A DNA stretch of 55,412 nt. Source: CAZVYN01 sp964631125. GTDB taxonomy: Bacteria; Eisenbacteria; RBG-16-71-46; CAIMUX01. The DNA lies in contig CAZVYN010000018.1 in the NCBI GenBank assembly GCA_964631125.1, positions 1 through 55,412 on the forward strand. Reading direction: 5' to 3'. Of this stretch, positions 15,356-24,738 are shown piece by piece; position 1 is the stretch's first letter, and every line of letters begins with the position of its first letter. The translations under genes and the position numbers were made by a program. The notes below the pieces were generated by a model, which was not told the DNA's origin, ran no database searches, and was given only the letters and a program-made list of their open reading frames with translations.

Positions 15356-17464
15356 TTGTCTCTCGCTCGTACGCTCGGCCCTCTCGTGGCGACGCTCTGT
15401 TGCGCGGCTCAGGTCGCCGCCGACCCGGCCGTCCGCCTCGCGCCGGACGGTTGGTCACCGCCGACCTCCTGCGGACGGGACGCGCTGAGATTCTCCGGCG
15501 ACTCTCCGCACGACGACGCCGATCCGCGCTACCTCGACTATGACCTCGTGGGGGTCGACCTCACGCTGGACTTCGACTTCGACTCCTCGTCGATCAAAGG
15601 CTCGGTCGTGCTCGATCTCTGGACCACGTTCACGCCGGTCGATGAGATCCTGCTCGATCTCGTCGACACCATGCAGATCACGTCGCTGACTCTCGACGGC
15701 CATCCCGCGCAGTTCGAACACGAGGATCGTCGACTGCGCGTCTTCGCTCGGGTCCCGATCCCCGCGCAGTCCCCAGCGCAGATCCGCATCGACTACCACG
15801 GCGCTCCCATCCGTGAAGCCTTCCTCGGGATGGAGTTCACTCGCCAGGGATTCATCGACGATCCAGGCGCGCCGATGGTGCACACGCTCAGTCAGACGCA
15901 CTCCGCCTCGGCCTGGTGGCCCTGCAAGGAGGTCACCTACGACAAGTTCACCCTGGAGACGCACCTGACCGTGCCGGACAGCATGACCGCGGCGTCGAAC
16001 GGACTCCTGCGCGAGATCACGCCGGCCGGGCCGGGCCGTAACACTTTTCACCACAGCGTGAGTTATCCGATCGCGAGCTACCTGGTCTCGGTCGTCGCGA
16101 CCAACTTCGTCCATTGGTCCGACAGCTACCTGCCAATGGACGGCGGCCCGCCCATGCCGATCGACTACTACGTCTACCCGCAAAGCGAAGCGCGCGCGCG
16201 CGAAGTCTGGGCGCGCACGCCACAGATGATCGGCGCCTTCGCCCGCCTCTTCGGCGAGTACCCCTTCGTGCGCGAACGCTACGGCATGGCCGAGTTCAAC
16301 TGGGGCGGCGCGATGGAGCACCAGACCCTCTCCAGCATGGGGACCTACCTCTTCGCCGCCGACCTGGCCGGCAACGAGCGCGTCGTCGCTCACGAGCTCG
16401 CTCACCAGTGGTGGGGCGACTTGATCACGCCGGCCACTTGGGACGAGATCTGGTTGAACGAAGGGTTCGCGGTCTACGGCGAGGCGCTCTGGTTCGAGGA
16501 AGTCGGGGGCGATGCCGCGTATCACGCGCACCTGCGGTCTCGCCTGCCGTTCAACGACGGCGAGTTCGTCGGCCCGCTCGTTCCGCCCGACTTCTGGTTC
16601 AGCAACACGGTCTACTCGAAGGGCGCCTGGGTTCTGCACATGCTGCGCGGCCTACTCGGCGATGACGGGTTCTTCCACGCCCTGCGGACCTATCGCCAGG
16701 AGTTCGCCTTCGGCGTCGCCTCGACCGAATCGTTCCGCGCCTCGGTCGAGCGCTCGACGGAAGTCGATCTCGAGGAGTTCTTCGCATCGTGGGTCTACGG
16801 AACCGGCCGCCCGATCTACGCCCTCTTCTGGACGCCGAAATTCACGAGCGCCGGAGTCGACGTCGAGTTCCGTCTCGAGCAACTGCAGGATGAGCCGGTC
16901 TTCCGACTGCCGGTCGAGCTGGTCGTGGAGTTCGCGACCGCCGACCCCGAGACCGTCGTCGTGATGGATACGACACGCGTGCAGAGCTTCGTCTTCTCCT
17001 TCGAGCAAGAGCCGCGCCGCGTCCTCGTCGATCCTCGCGATCGGATCTTGAAGCGAGTGCGCATGAGCGTGGGACCGACCGACGCCCCCGTCGCGGAGTC
17101 GTTCGACGAGTCGCCGAACTGGCGGCTCTCCGCGCCTTGGCCCAACCCCGCGACGGGCGAGGTGCGGTTGATCCTGCGGCCGCCGACTCACCCCGCGGGC
17201 TCGCGCCCTCCCGAGATCTGGGTCTTCGACGCGATGGGTCGGGCGATTTCGCCGTTGAACTCGGGGGATGGCGGCGGTAGTGGTGGCGGCGGCGGCGGCG
17301 ACGGCGAGGGCGGACCCGGCGGCGACGCTGGCGAGCGCACGCTCCTGTGGAACGGACTCGACGCCCGGGGCCGGGACCGCGGCGCCGGCGTCTACTGGAT
17401 CGGACCGGCTGACTCCAACGCTCGTTCGCGGCCCGCTCCGGTCCGCGTTGTCCGGGTGCGATGA
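15356..17464 (+). CDS. Secreted M1 family aminopeptidase with C-terminal sorting-like domain
   Basis: 702 residues from a TTG at 15356 with GAGGGGG five bases upstream, giving a signal peptide (LGPLVATLCCAAQVAA). The N-terminal M1 beta domain is followed by the catalytic domain. This has WGGAMEHQTLSS (the GxMEN site, here ending in H) and the zinc motif HELAHQWWG near residue 346, with the third ligand in WLNEGFAVYGE about 19 residues later. A beta domain follows, then a C-terminal FlgD-like domain (APWPNPATGEVRLIL ... NGLDARGRDRGAGVYWI), as in other exported proteins in this window. That domain is interrupted by a poly-Gly/Asp insert (about 637-660). Function: removal of N-terminal residues from extracellular peptides, inferred from the family. 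The stop overlaps the mutY start. Confidence 0.9.
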   Translation: MSLARTLGPLVATLCCAAQVAADPAVRLAPDGWSPPTSCGRDALRFSGDSPHDDADPRYLDYDLVGVDLTLDFDFDSSSIKGSVVLDLWTTFTPVDEILLDLVDTMQITSLTLDGHPAQFEHEDRRLRVFARVPIPAQSPAQIRIDYHGAPIREAFLGMEFTRQGFIDDPGAPMVHTLSQTHSASAWWPCKEVTYDKFTLETHLTVPDSMTAASNGLLREITPAGPGRNTFHHSVSYPIASYLVSVVATNFVHWSDSYLPMDGGPPMPIDYYVYPQSEARAREVWARTPQMIGAFARLFGEYPFVRERYGMAEFNWGGAMEHQTLSSMGTYLFAADLAGNERVVAHELAHQWWGDLITPATWDEIWLNEGFAVYGEALWFEEVGGDAAYHAHLRSRLPFNDGEFVGPLVPPDFWFSNTVYSKGAWVLHMLRGLLGDDGFFHALRTYRQEFAFGVASTESFRASVERSTEVDLEEFFASWVYGTGRPIYALFWTPKFTSAGVDVEFRLEQLQDEPVFRLPVELVVEFATADPETVVVMDTTRVQSFVFSFEQEPRRVLVDPRDRILKRVRMSVGPTDAPVAESFDESPNWRLSAPWPNPATGEVRLILRPPTHPAGSRPPEIWVFDAMGRAISPLNSGDGGGSGGGGGGDGEGGPGGDAGERTLLWNGLDARGRDRGAGVYWIGPADSNARSRPAPVRVVRVR

Positions 17465-18564
17465 ACGATCTGGAGTTCGCAGCTCAACTGCAGACAGCGC
17501 TACTCGCTTGGTACGACGAGCGTCGGCGCGACCTTCCATGGCGACGCACGCGTGATCCCTACGCCATCTGGGTCTCCGAAGTGATGCTGCAGCAGACGCG
17601 CGTGGAAACCGCGACGCCTTACTACGAGCGATTCCTCGAAGCTTTCCCAACGGTGCGAGACCTGGCGCGCGCCGAAGAGGAACAGGTGCTCGCGCTCTGG
17701 TCCGGCCTCGGCTACTACTCGCGCGCGCGCAATCTCCGCGCTGGCGCGCAGGCCATCGACGATCGTCATGACGGCCGCTTCCCTCATCAGTTCGACGACG
17801 CGCTCGCGCTGCCGGGCGTCGGCCCCTACACCGCGGCCGCTGTGGTCTCAATCGCATACGGCGCGCCGCACGCCGTCGTCGACGGCAATGTCGCACGCGT
17901 CCTCGCGCGTCTCGACCGTCTCGATCCGCCCGTCGATCGCGGCGTGAGGCTGCAAGTGCTCGCGCAGTCGCTCCTCTCGCTCGCGCGTCCGGGCGATTTC
18001 AATCAGTCGATGATGGAGTTGGGCGCGACCGTCTGCACCCCGCTCTCGCCCGTCTGTCCGACCTGCCCTGTTTCGCCTTGGTGCCGCGCGTACGCGGACG
18101 GCGTAGTCGATCGCTATCCGCTTCAGAAACGCCGCCCCGATCCGGTCGACGTCCCAGGGACGATCGTTCTCGTGCGTGATTCGCAAGGACGTTTACTCCT
18201 CGAACGCGGGCGATGGCGCTGGCTGCACTCGCTCTGGCTTCCGCCGATCCTCGACCGGTCGACACGCGGCGAAGGCTTTGAGGACCTATGGGCCACAAAC
18301 AGAGGAGGCTCGCTGCTCTCGAAGCACGAGGTCGTATCGATCGCTTGGCTGGGACAGGTAAGTCACACCATTACGCATCACCGACTGCGGCTCGACCTGC
18401 TGCGTGTGGAAGTCGCCTCGAAGTGGACCCCACCCACCGACGAACAGACACGCTGGGTCGAGGCCGACGGTCTCGCGGCGGTCGGCCGCTCCGGGTTGCT
18501 GACCAAGGCCCTGCGCTTGGAATCGGCCGGCCAGCAACCGCTCTTGTTCGGCGCCCGACCATGA
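17461..18564 (+). CDS. mutY: MutY, adenine DNA glycosylase
   Basis: 367 residues from an ATG overlapping the aminopeptidase stop. The HhH-GPD core has PWRRTRDPYAIWVSEVMLQQT with the catalytic Glu, LPGVGPYTAAAV (the hairpin), and AVVDGNVARVLAR with the catalytic Asp. The 4Fe-4S loop CTPLSPVCPTCPVSPWC (about 190-207) has the C-X6-C-X2-C-X5-C spacing. The C-terminal region (about 235-350) is a NUDIX-like 8-oxoG recognition domain. It removes A opposite 8-oxoG. Length agrees with the family (350). Nothing suggests a functional link with the aminopeptidase upstream apart from coupling. Confidence 0.96.
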   Translation: MNDLEFAAQLQTALLAWYDERRRDLPWRRTRDPYAIWVSEVMLQQTRVETATPYYERFLEAFPTVRDLARAEEEQVLALWSGLGYYSRARNLRAGAQAIDDRHDGRFPHQFDDALALPGVGPYTAAAVVSIAYGAPHAVVDGNVARVLARLDRLDPPVDRGVRLQVLAQSLLSLARPGDFNQSMMELGATVCTPLSPVCPTCPVSPWCRAYADGVVDRYPLQKRRPDPVDVPGTIVLVRDSQGRLLLERGRWRWLHSLWLPPILDRSTRGEGFEDLWATNRGGSLLSKHEVVSIAWLGQVSHTITHHRLRLDLLRVEVASKWTPPTDEQTRWVEADGLAAVGRSGLLTKALRLESAGQQPLLFGARP

Positions 18565-19289
18565 CCCGTCGCGCCGAACTCGTGCTTCCCCGCGACATTC
18601 TCGCGCGAGGCAACGACTGGATCGCGATCGACAAACCCGCGCGCCTACCGTCGCGTCCGTCTCCCGGTCACGATTCGAGCGTGTTGGCGGAGCTCGAACG
18701 CTGGCTGGCCGAGCACGAGCCGAGTACGCCGCGCCCCGGCGTCGTCCACCGCTTGGATCGAGATACGTCTGGCGTCCTGATCTTCTCGCTCGGCACCCGG
18801 AGACACCGCGCCCTCGTCGATGCCTTTCGCGCGCGACGCATCCGCAAAGAGTACTGGGCGCTCGTCATCGGTTGGCCGTCCCCCCGACGCGGCACGATCG
18901 CGCTCGCGCTGTCGCGCAACGCGTCGGGTCGCACGATCGTGGATTCCCGCGGCATGACAGCGTCCACCGAGTACGAAACCGTCCAGCGTCTCGCGCAACA
19001 CTCCATCCTGCGAGTCCGTCCGCGCACCGGCCGCACGCATCAGATTCGCGTGCATCTGACGGCGCGAGGTACTCCGGTGCTGGGGGATCGCCGCTATCGA
19101 CTTCCGGCGATCGCATCACTCCGGGCGCACAGCGCGACCCCCGGGATTCAGCGCGCGTCGCGCCTCTGTCTGCATGCGGCGCACTTGATTCTTCCTCCGG
19201 AAGTAGCAGGCACCGAACTCGCTATCAACGCCCCACTCCCTAGGGACCTTGCTCGCATCGCATCCAGGGTGAGATCGGCTCAACGCTAG
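18561..19289 (+). CDS. RluA-family pseudouridine synthase
   Basis: 242 residues from an ATG that overlaps the mutY stop (ATGA). Motif II is PGVVHRLDRDTSGVLIF with the catalytic Asp at about 66, followed by KEYWALV and motif III GRTHQIRVHL at about 157-166. It lacks an N-terminal S4 domain and is short, like RluA/TruC/YqcB-type enzymes that modify 23S rRNA or tRNA. The exact target cannot be told from sequence alone. A longer open reading upstream belongs to mutY read out of frame. Confidence 0.9.
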   Translation: MTRRAELVLPRDILARGNDWIAIDKPARLPSRPSPGHDSSVLAELERWLAEHEPSTPRPGVVHRLDRDTSGVLIFSLGTRRHRALVDAFRARRIRKEYWALVIGWPSPRRGTIALALSRNASGRTIVDSRGMTASTEYETVQRLAQHSILRVRPRTGRTHQIRVHLTARGTPVLGDRRYRLPAIASLRAHSATPGIQRASRLCLHAAHLILPPEVAGTELAINAPLPRDLARIASRVRSAQR

Positions 19290-19310
19290 CGATGCCCCGA
19301 CTGATCGAGG

Positions 19311-20675
19311 CTAACGCTGCAGCACCCCCGACGGGCTGGGCGACACGACCCCGGGAATGCTGAGGAAATAGACTCCATTCGGAGCTGAACGTCCGTCCTC
19401 GAGGAGGCCATCCCATTCCCACCGCGACTCTCCGGCTTCGACGCCGACCCTCCGAGCAATCCGCCCATTCGCCGAAATGATCACGAGTTCGCTGGCACGC
19501 GGAAGCACACTCAAGGTCTCGATGGAGAACGCCCCCCGTGACGGGTTTGGGAGGACGCGTATGCGGTGCGTCTCTTGGAGGTTCGCTACCGGCGCGCCCG
19601 CGGGAAGACAGAGCCCAAGATTCGCCCCTACCCATTCCCCACACGGTGACGCCGCCGCTGTACACGGCGATGATGGAGCAAGCCGGTAGTCGCCGCTGGA
19701 CGTAGGAGCGGTGCCACAGTCCATCGGGTCACAGAATTGCGGCTTCTCCTCGACCTGTGCGCCGATCAATTCGATTTCCTGTCCCTCACAGCAGATCCCG
19801 GCCAGCGAAAGCGCACAGCAGGTCATGGATACCGAGTTGAGGTCATCCGAATCGAAGAGGAACAAATCCACCCCTGGTTCTGGGGCGCAGTTGTCTCTCA
19901 AGATCGTCCTCTCGAACGCCAAAGACTGGCCTGCATGAAGATACACCCCACCGCAAACTTCACCGGCCGAGTTCCCGACAATCGTACATCCAGTCACGGC
20001 GCCAGGATTCCAAGATCCATCGAAGTACAGCGCGCCCCCGCGCTGAGTCGCAGCGTTCCCCGAAAACACGCACTCCTCAATCGCAACCAACTCGCAATAC
20101 ACAAACGTTCCGCCGGCGCCGTTCGCGTCTCGATTTCCGCGAAACATGGAGTTTCGGATAATTACCGCCGACGCTTCAGCAAATATTCCTCGCGTGTCGT
20201 TGTCCTCGAAGACACATCCAGTGACCTCCAGGGTGGCGTCGGAAGCCACCACGCAGGCTCCTCCTTGGTTTTCCGTGAAGACACACTCGGTAACTTTGAC
20301 GTTCCCTGCTCCACTCGCGAGAACTGCAAACTCCGGCGCACGTGTGATCACGAATCCGCTCACGATGGACGGCCCATGGTCATCTGACTGAAATCGCACC
20401 GCACTTCCAGCGTACTCGCAATCTATTGTGACCGAGGCCGCTGGTCCATCGGCCATGAGCGTGATCGCCTTCCCATTGAAGTCCAGATCCCGGTTGCCGA
20501 AACCGGTATACACTCCAGGAGCTACAACTACGGAGTCACCCGCACTAGCCACGTCAAGCCCTTGTTGGATGGTCGACGCTCCCACACCGGGAACTTCGAC
20601 TACAGTCGCACTCGCATGAGACGCAGTTAGAACGTATGCGATTAGCCAGAGCCTAGTCGCGCGTGCGCTGATCAT
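19311..20675 (-). CDS. Secreted right-handed beta-helix protein with FlgD-like C-terminal domain
   Basis: 454 residues from the ATG at 20675 (a TTG or similar at 20750 would add 25 residues ahead of the signal peptide). The signal peptide is LWLIAYVLTASHASA. The body starts with the pattern ASTIQQGLDVASAGDSVVVAPGVY, typical of parallel beta-helix proteins, followed by repeated rungs (VTECVFTENQGGACVV, VTGCVFEDNDTRGIF, IEECVFSGNAATQRGGALYF). The end RIRVLPNPSRGAFSIE ... WEWDGLLEDGRSAPNGVYFLSI is the sorting-like domain shared with other exported proteins here. No catalytic motif of pectate lyases is visible; a surface or adhesive role is possible. Sampled lines give about 57-63% G+C, below the neighbourhood (around 70%), which hints at a different history. 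Confidence 0.82.
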   Translation of the reverse strand: MISARATRLWLIAYVLTASHASATVVEVPGVGASTIQQGLDVASAGDSVVVAPGVYTGFGNRDLDFNGKAITLMADGPAASVTIDCEYAGSAVRFQSDDHGPSIVSGFVITRAPEFAVLASGAGNVKVTECVFTENQGGACVVASDATLEVTGCVFEDNDTRGIFAEASAVIIRNSMFRGNRDANGAGGTFVYCELVAIEECVFSGNAATQRGGALYFDGSWNPGAVTGCTIVGNSAGEVCGGVYLHAGQSLAFERTILRDNCAPEPGVDLFLFDSDDLNSVSMTCCALSLAGICCEGQEIELIGAQVEEKPQFCDPMDCGTAPTSSGDYRLAPSSPCTAAASPCGEWVGANLGLCLPAGAPVANLQETHRIRVLPNPSRGAFSIETLSVLPRASELVIISANGRIARRVGVEAGESRWEWDGLLEDGRSAPNGVYFLSIPGVVSPSPSGVLQR

Positions 20676-20757
20676 AGCGTCGTGTCCACTGACCGTTGAC
20701 CCGGGACTTCTCGCACGCTGGTGGGCCACGTTAGCAATCTCCTCTCCCAAGCCCCTC

Positions 20758-21540
20758 TCAATAGTCGTCGAAATCGAACTGAATCTTATAATTGCCTGCT
20801 GTGAGGGCGATTGACTTAATTTGTCTTATCCACACACCAGTTGTGTCTGATTGAGTAGACCGCCGAGACGTTGGGCTCGCGCCATACTGGTTGGAGGACG
20901 GATTCGTTAGTCTCGAAAACCCCTGAGGAGTCAGAAGCCCGCCCACGCCGGGGAAAAACGCGGTGGATAGCATCGTGGGTGCACAGTCGAGCGTGTCCCC
21001 TCCGGCGCTTGGTGAAGCAACCGCCGGGAAATCGCGGCACCAATCGCTTCCTCCATCCGCATATTTTCCAGAGCTGTGCTCCAAATCAAGCAGGGCATCC
21101 GCACTACCTGCTCCGATCTGCCGATAGTGCCAGATGAGGAGCCCACGCCATTTAGAATATCGTCATAGAGCGTGCGTTGGTGATTCACCAGGAGAAAGAA
21201 CTCCCGGTCCGGAGCCGTATCGGGGCTGGCAGGTGAGTCCTTCATCTGCCATGACAGCTCCTCGGGTTGGGCCGAGTCAAACCGGGACAGATCGAAACGC
21301 CCTGGAATGGTGAGCCGAACTCTAGGCAGGTCAATGAAAAACGTGAACCGGCCGTTTTTCCCGGAGACCCGGTCGCGTGCGCCCGTCGACCGCCTCGAGC
21401 CACTTCGTCTTCTGTGGGTAGGCAAATTCGGACTCGATCGGCGAAACGTAGCCGATCTACTTCACCTGGCGCTCCCGGCCGGACCAAGAGATCCCATCCA
21501 ACGTGGCAATCCCATGCGTGCCCGGTTCGCGGCCCCGAGC
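20758..21540 (-). pseudogene. Broken M6-type metalloprotease (immune inhibitor A-like), C-terminal part
   Basis: Pieces of one protein lie in several minus-strand frames. Reading down: a stretch ending GYVSPIESEFAYPQKTKWLE (about 21410-21470) follows an in-frame stop, then FFIDLPRVRLTIP ... REFFLLVNHQRTLYDD in the next frame. After a shift near 21150 comes YSKWRGLLIWHYRQIG, LLDLEHSSGKYADGGSDW, FFPGVGG and TNPSSNQYG, ending IQFDFDDY. The order (FLLxNxQ, GLLIWHxD, LExADG, FPG, TNPSS) is that of M6 peptidase C-terminal parts. The HEXXH half is not present in the window. The region falls to about 43% G+C near 20761-20820. Multiple shifts argue for decay rather than one sequencing error. Confidence 0.6.
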
Positions 21541-21621
21541 GGCGGTGCGCTGTTGAGACGACGTGTCGGCTGGTCGGTTGGTCGCTGAGACGACGGGTAG
21601 ACGAGACGACGGGTCGACGGC

Positions 21622-22284
21622 TCAACCACCGACCAACCCGGCCGGCAGCTCCATCCCCGCCACTTCACGCACGAAGTACCGATGAACAGCCGCTGGTCGG
21701 ATCAACTCCGGGTGGAACGTCGCGCCGAGCACGCGCCCCGACCGGACGAGGACCGGATCGTCACCGCGCCGCGCCAACACCGTGCCCTCCGGCCCAACCG
21801 AGACGATCCGCGGCGCGCGGATGAACACGAAGTTCGTCTCGAGGACACGCTCGCCGCGCTCTCCACCGTCACCATCCCCGCGCTCACTCTCCCCGAACTC
21901 CACTCGCCCCGGCTCAGAGAAGCTGTTGACCTGACGCCCATACGCATTGCGCGCGACGACGCAGTCCAAGAGGCGTAGGCTCTCTTGCGGCGGATCGACG
22001 ACCTCGCGCGCCAAAACGATCAACCCCGCGCATGTCCCGAAGAGCGCGCCGCCGTCGGCATGGAACCGCACGATCGATTCGTCCAGCCGCTCCAACGCGA
22101 AGAGCTCGAGCAGCGTGGTGCTCTCGCCGCCAGGCAGCACCAACGCGCGAAGCCCGTCCAAGTGCGCGGGTCGACGCACCTCGCGCACAGACACGCCGAG
22201 CGACTCCAGCGCGAGCGTATGCGCGGCGAAGTCGCCTTGCAACGCGAGGACGCCGACCTCCACCGCCACCGCGCCCAACGTCAC
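21622..22284 (-). CDS. pdxT: PdxT, glutaminase subunit of PLP synthase
   Basis: 220 residues from a GTG one base after the pdxS stop. It is a class I glutamine amidotransferase: LALQGDFAAH, PGGEST, the nucleophile Cys in FGTCAGLIVLA (C85) and the His-Glu pair in ATFHPEL (H191, E193). It frees ammonia from glutamine and passes it to PdxS. An acidic, Gly-rich insert (about 131-146, ESERGDGDGGERGER) is longer than in most family members and lies between the catalytic Cys and His. Confidence 0.96.
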   Translation of the reverse strand: MTLGAVAVEVGVLALQGDFAAHTLALESLGVSVREVRRPAHLDGLRALVLPGGESTTLLELFALERLDESIVRFHADGGALFGTCAGLIVLAREVVDPPQESLRLLDCVVARNAYGRQVNSFSEPGRVEFGESERGDGDGGERGERVLETNFVFIRAPRIVSVGPEGTVLARRGDDPVLVRSGRVLGATFHPELIRPAAVHRYFVREVAGMELPAGLVGG

Positions 22285-22285
22285 C

Positions 22286-23167
22286 TCACCAGCCTCGCGT
22301 CTGCATCAGCTCACTCGGCGCTAGCTTCGTCACATCGAGGCCCGGCATCGCCTCGCCGAGATCCTCCGAGAGCTTGGCCAGCATCTCCGCGTCGCGGAAG
22401 TGCGTCGTCGCCAGCACCATCGCCTTCGCGCGCCGCGCCGGATCCTCCGACTTGAAGATGCCTGACCCGACGAAGACCGACTCGGCCCCGAGCTGCATCA
22501 TGAGTGACGCATCGGCGGGGGTGGCCAATCCACCGGCGGAGAAGTTCGGCACCGGCAGGCGACCTTCCTTCGCGACCCAACGCACCAACTCGTACGGCGC
22601 GCCGATCTCCTTCGCCTTCGCCATCAACATCTCGGGGGGCAGCACCGTCAGTTCACGCATGCCCTGCACGATCGCGCGCATGTGACGCACCGCTTCGACG
22701 ACGTTGCCGGTGCCCGCCTCGCCTTTCGTGCGGATCATCGCCGCGCCCTCGCCGATCCGCCGCAGCGCCTCCCCTAGGTCACGACATCCGCAGACGAACG
22801 GAACGGTGAAGGCGAACTTGTCGACGTGGTGCGCCTCGTCGGCCGGCGTCAGGACTTCGCTCTCGTCGATGAAGTCGACGCCGAGCGACTGCAAGATCTG
22901 CGCTTCGGCGAAGTGACCGATCCGGCACTTGGCCATGACCGGAATCGAGACCGCCGCCATGATCTCCTTGATCTTCCGCGGACTCGCCATCCGCGCGACG
23001 CCGCCATCCCGCCGGATATCGGACGGCACGCGCTCCAACGCCATGACCGCGACCGCGCCCGCGTCCTGCGCGATCTTCGCCTGCTCGGCGTTCACGACGT
23101 CCATGATGACCCCGCCCTTCAACATCTCGGCGAGGCCAGTCTTCAAGCGAAGGCTTCCGGTCTCCAT
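22286..23167 (-). CDS. pdxS: PdxS, pyridoxal 5-phosphate synthase lyase subunit
   Basis: 293 residues, normal length. It begins LKTGLAEMLKGGVIMDVVNAEQAKIAQDAGAVAVMALERVPSDIR. It contains the conserved AKCRIGHFAEAQILQSLGVDFIDESEVLTPAD and the phosphate-binding GEAGTGNVVEAVRHMR, all signatures of the PdxS/SNZ family. It makes PLP from ribose 5-phosphate, glyceraldehyde 3-phosphate and ammonia from PdxT, encoded next. The upstream pdxR-like regulator gene is 24 bases away in the same direction. Confidence 0.97.
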   Translation of the reverse strand: METGSLRLKTGLAEMLKGGVIMDVVNAEQAKIAQDAGAVAVMALERVPSDIRRDGGVARMASPRKIKEIMAAVSIPVMAKCRIGHFAEAQILQSLGVDFIDESEVLTPADEAHHVDKFAFTVPFVCGCRDLGEALRRIGEGAAMIRTKGEAGTGNVVEAVRHMRAIVQGMRELTVLPPEMLMAKAKEIGAPYELVRWVAKEGRLPVPNFSAGGLATPADASLMMQLGAESVFVGSGIFKSEDPARRAKAMVLATTHFRDAEMLAKLSEDLGEAMPGLDVTKLAPSELMQTRGW

Positions 23168-23191
23168 GGCGTTCCTCCTATCTCACTGTCC

Positions 23192-24727
23192 CTAGAAAAA
23201 CGGTGACGACGGAACCTTCGCTCGCTCCGTCAGACTCTGCGCAGCGAGCAACTGCCCCAGCACGCGAATCCCGCGTTCGATGTTCTCCACCGGCTCTCGC
23301 ACGAATCCCAAACGGATGAACTCGCGCCCACCGCCGCTCGGGAAGAAGAGTGGCCCCGGCGAGAAGTCGACCCCTTCCGCGCGAGCGCGCGCGAGCAGAT
23401 CCCAGGCGTCGACGTTGGGCGGAAGACGCAACCAGAGTGTCAGCCCGCCGCGCGGGCGGGTCCAACTCACCTCCGGCGGCATCTCTCGTGCAAGCGCGTC
23501 GAGCATGGCGCGCAGGCGATCGCCGTAGATCTTCCGCGTCCGCTCCAGATGCCGGTCGAGCAATCCGCGTTGGCAGTACAAGGCGAGAGCATGCTGCGCG
23601 AGAAGTCCGCTGGAAAAGTCAGCGAGCCCCTTCAGTTCGCGCAACGCCGCCAACAGCGGCGGCGGCGCCACGAGCCAACCGAGACGCAGGCCGGGGAACA
23701 AGATCTTCGAAAAGCTCCCCAACAGGATCACCTGATCGTGTCGATCGAATGACTTCACCAATCGCGGCGCCTCTCCGTCGTAGACCAGGTCGCCGTCGAA
23801 GTGGTCCTCGATGATCGGGAGCGAATGCCGACGCGCCAGCGCGAGCAGCGGCTCGATCCTCTCCTCGTCGAGACAGATCCCGGTCGGATTCTGGAACGCG
23901 GGCACGGTATAGAGGAAGCGACCGGCGTCGCGACGACACGCTTCCTCGAGACGCGGCAGCGAGAGTCCGCTCTCGTCCATCGGCACGCCGACGACCCGCG
24001 CCCCCGCCGCGCGAAAGAGTCGGAACCCGTTCGCGTAGCCGGGCTCCTCGACGAACACCGTCTCGCCGCGCACCACGAGCAGCCGCAACAAGAGATCGAG
24101 TCCCTGTTGGGATCCGTTCACGATCAACACCTGCTCGGGGGAGACATCGACACCCCGCGCCGCGAGGCGATCGGCGAGCACTTCACGCAGGGATGCGAGT
24201 CCTTCGGGCGGCCCGTAGTCGAGCGCCTGCGATCCGTGGCGAACGAACACTTCATCGACGATCGCGCGCAGCTCCTCGGTCGGGAAGAGCGCCGGATCGG
24301 CGGTCGCGCCGGTGAAGCGGATCCAGTTCTGTTGGTCGCCCCCCTGCCGCGCCGTCCGCCACATGCCGCCATCGTCGGCGACACGACCCGCGATCACTTG
24401 GTCCCACGCGAATCGGTCGGAGGCGTCGGCCGAGTTCACGCTCAAGCTCGCGCCCGATCGGGCGCCCGTCTCGAACCGACTCCGCACGAATGTCCCTCGC
24501 CCCACTCCGGCGTCGACCCATCCGTCATGCGCGAGGATCTCGAACGCCTGCACGACGGCGCGCCGCGGAATGCCGAGCGCCTTGGCGAGCGCGCGAGACG
24601 GCGGTAGTTTCGCGCCCGGCGTGAGTTCTCCATCGGCGATGAGGAGACGCAGTCCGTCCGCGACCTGCCGCGGGACGGGCACCGACGAATCGGAATCGAT
24701 GGGGAGCGAAAGTGTCAGCGTTTCCAC
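23192..24727 (-). CDS. PdxR/MocR-type regulator (GntR helix-turn-helix fused to aminotransferase fold)
   Basis: 511 residues. A winged-helix GntR domain (about 15-85: ADGLRLLIADGELTPGAKLPPSRALAKALGIPRRAVVQAFEIL) is followed by a class I aminotransferase-like domain (about 130-500). The PLP lysine is in GSFSKILFPGLRLG near residue 326, along with the cofactor-binding NPTGICLD. MocR/PdxR proteins sense PLP and control pdxST. Here the gene is upstream of and codirectional with pdxS-pdxT (often it is divergent), suggesting one operon under autocontrol. An inverted repeat sits just upstream of its ATG. Confidence 0.9.
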   Translation of the reverse strand: METLTLSLPIDSDSSVPVPRQVADGLRLLIADGELTPGAKLPPSRALAKALGIPRRAVVQAFEILAHDGWVDAGVGRGTFVRSRFETGARSGASLSVNSADASDRFAWDQVIAGRVADDGGMWRTARQGGDQQNWIRFTGATADPALFPTEELRAIVDEVFVRHGSQALDYGPPEGLASLREVLADRLAARGVDVSPEQVLIVNGSQQGLDLLLRLLVVRGETVFVEEPGYANGFRLFRAAGARVVGVPMDESGLSLPRLEEACRRDAGRFLYTVPAFQNPTGICLDEERIEPLLALARRHSLPIIEDHFDGDLVYDGEAPRLVKSFDRHDQVILLGSFSKILFPGLRLGWLVAPPPLLAALRELKGLADFSSGLLAQHALALYCQRGLLDRHLERTRKIYGDRLRAMLDALAREMPPEVSWTRPRGGLTLWLRLPPNVDAWDLLARARAEGVDFSPGPLFFPSGGGREFIRLGFVREPVENIERGIRVLGQLLAAQSLTERAKVPSSPFF

Positions 24728-24738
24728 CGTTCCAAGTT

